From NCBI GenBank assembly GCA_949752735.1, contig OX457036.1, positions 19,664,246 to 19,728,245 of the forward strand: DNA of 64,000 bases, in the 5' to 3' direction. The position numbers and the translations under genes were made by a program. Below, piece after piece: positions 55,301 to 58,300 of the stretch. Source of the DNA: Lumbricus terrestris (lineage: Eukaryota; Annelida; Clitellata; Crassiclitellata; Lumbricidae). Every line of letters begins with the position of its first letter. Positions within the stretch are counted from its first letter, which is position 1. Below the pieces are notes generated by a model, which was given only the letters and a program-made list of their open reading frames with translations, was not told the DNA's origin and did no database searches.

Positions 55301-58300
55301 CGAGAGTTGGGCGTGCCTCTGAGTAGTCCCCTTGATGAAGTGCCATGAAAATTCACGAATGAATGAATGAATAATATTCATATCCACATCTGCATGCATA
55401 CATTACCAAAAAATTCTGTAAATTTAGCAATATTTCACATTCATAACATTAACCAAACTCAAAGATCCATACAACATGGGAAATCAGAATTTTATTGCTC
55501 AACATCATTGGCGCTTCATGAATGTGTAACAAAATGATGATGATGATGCTGATCATTATCATCATCATAATATTTAGCAACAACAATAAAGAATAAAATT
55601 TTCTGAATTCAAATGTTTACTGGTACTGTGATAATGCAAACACCAGCTATGTCATGTCAAAGTAAAATCAATGTCTGCTGAACGTACTTCGTGTGCACAC
55701 ACAACAATATGACATCTGGGATATACATAACTGTTTATTTTACTAACATACCATGGATACATATACCAGGGGTGTCAAACCTTTTTTAGTGGCGGGCCAG
55801 TGTGAACATTTTCCAGCAAGTGGCGGGCCAGTGTAAATGTAATCGGATTTTTATATAGCGGCTGTCTTATGGCCTCGACCCTGAGGGTGAGATTCTTCAC
55901 CACCGCTCGTCCGTTTGAATGGACGCCACGCCATTTAGTTCCCCATGGACGGACCGTGCTAGCCCGAGATTTTGAATCTCTAAAATAACCACCTTTGGGA
56001 TTCGAACCGAGCGCGGCCCTCACGCTCTCTTCCACAGACGCACGGCCGCCAGTTCTCTTACCGATGTAGCTATCGTGTGAACATCTTCCAACAAATGAAC
56101 AAAATTGGGGAACTAAATGGCGTGATCTGATCCAAATATCGCGAAAAGATTTTGATTCAATGTCCACTGTTCGCTTCTTATTAAATTTTGACAACATTTT
56201 AAATATTATAAGACTTCTATAAGTGTTTCGTAACTTCCAAAATTTTGTCAACAGACAAGCAAGGACTTTCTATACATAGGACTGGTTTATTCTTCTATAA
56301 TCGCTTTGTACAAGTTTTCGGGTGATAATCGGAGTTCCGGAAAATTTCACATCTTGTTTACAGAACAAAAGCATTCAATTAATTACATATATGATAGCAG
56401 ATTGACGAATGAATGTTTGCAAAAAATAAATTAATGTCTTTGAAGATTCAAAGCATGGTTCTTTTAATGTTAGAAACGGAATTTTAAGTTGGGCATGGCT
56501 TTTTTTAACGTGCAGATGTACACAAAATGTGCAGTTCGATATGGATTTGTGCTGTTGTAAAAGCACTTCTGTACAGTTAAAACTGGCAAAAAAGGTTTGA
56601 TTGGAAGTAATTTACCATGGAAGATGGGAAAGGAAAGAAGAAGTTGTGCAGTTCTAAAAATTCCTTAAAAACAGCCCTGAAGTGGGGCGCCATCTATCAT
56701 TGAGAGTGAAATCATGACCACAAAATATTCACAAGTAAACTATCCTCTAAGACAGAATCCTTGAGTGACAAGTTAGACAAACAACCGGAAACCATAGATA
56801 CACAGTCTACACAGAGCTGTGCGTCTGAGCAAAAGTGAAGTCATTAAGAAAAAACCTCCATGTATTTGGCGCTGACTGTAAAATATAAAAATTTGAACTT
56901 TTATCCTGTAATTTTGTAATCTGTAGGGAAGGCTCTGCGGGCCAGAAAAAAATCGTCGGCCAGAAATGGCCCGCGGGCCAGCTCTTTGACACCCCTGACA
57001 TATACGAACACATTTATGTGTATGACAGTAGTATATAACCACTGTAATCACAGATAGCTCTGCAACTACATACATACGTGTTTGTATGTGCTGACACAGA
57101 AACCAGCTCTAATTTCCTACCAATCTGCTTACAGCTGAGGTTTTTTAGCAAAAAATGAGGGCTGTAGTTCATGAAGAAATATTCCTAGATAAAGTTACTC
57201 TCTAAATTACGTCACACCACTACTATTCCCACATAAAGTTTTTCTCGCTAAATATAGACACAGCCCACCTCCTTGGTTGGCTAATAGGACATTTTCAAGG
57301 GTTTAAGAAACATAGTGAACATATGTTTTACATCCAACCAGAAAGCAGACACAAAGTACACAGGAACTTTGAGTCATTGAGCAGAATGACTCAGTCTGGT
57401 TGAAGATTTCGGAACAGGATAAACAATTCTGTTTAGAATTTCTAACGTTTAGCTACAGACTCGTGACTTAATCAGCGCTTTGGCTTTTTGTGCACATACA
57501 GTGCGTATTCATTTATATGCTCTTGGATTAATGTGAAATCCTGTATAGTCCTCTAAAGCCATAATTACTACAACCTAATTAGTGTGTTAAACAAGAACTG
57601 CAGTTTAGTTTAAAATACTGACTTTTCATTAATATCCCTTTTACATGAAACCTGATATGCATAGAGTATCATAAGGCTTATCCGCCTCCCCATATGATTT
57701 GAAATTAATGAGTCCAAAAAGATTTCTATGTATATCAGCAGTCTCATGCTTACCAGTGAATATTCTATTCTTCTGGACATTTCACATCGTTTAGGCTAGT
57801 GTATATTTCACACCACCTACACTAGCTTAGACAGTGCCTCTAACAACCTTCTATTCTGCAGTGCTACATATTAAATTTAGAAATAATAACCATTGTCATC
57901 ACCATTATCATTATCTTCTGATGCCAGTCATTTGGCAGCAATGGCTCTTTCCTCAGTGCATAGTTTTTCAGTAACAGCTCATCTTGTTGACCTTAGTATT
58001 TGTAATAGAATATATTCTAGCTCATCATGGTAAATGTTAAGACAGACAAATTGATTTAATTGATAACATATGAATGGCTTCACTTGCAGGATTTTAAGCA
58101 ATAAAACACCCAACAACTAGGTGTGTAACAAAGTCAGGTTTTATCTTTTTAAAATTCACAGACATGTATAATTGTATATAGCAGATCATCATTAAACATA
58201 AGGTCTTCTTTGTTCCATGGCCATTTCAAAGTAAGCCACAATCAAAAAAAATTATAAACCAGTGAAGAAGTCCACTTAAAATACAATATGTCAGAGACCA

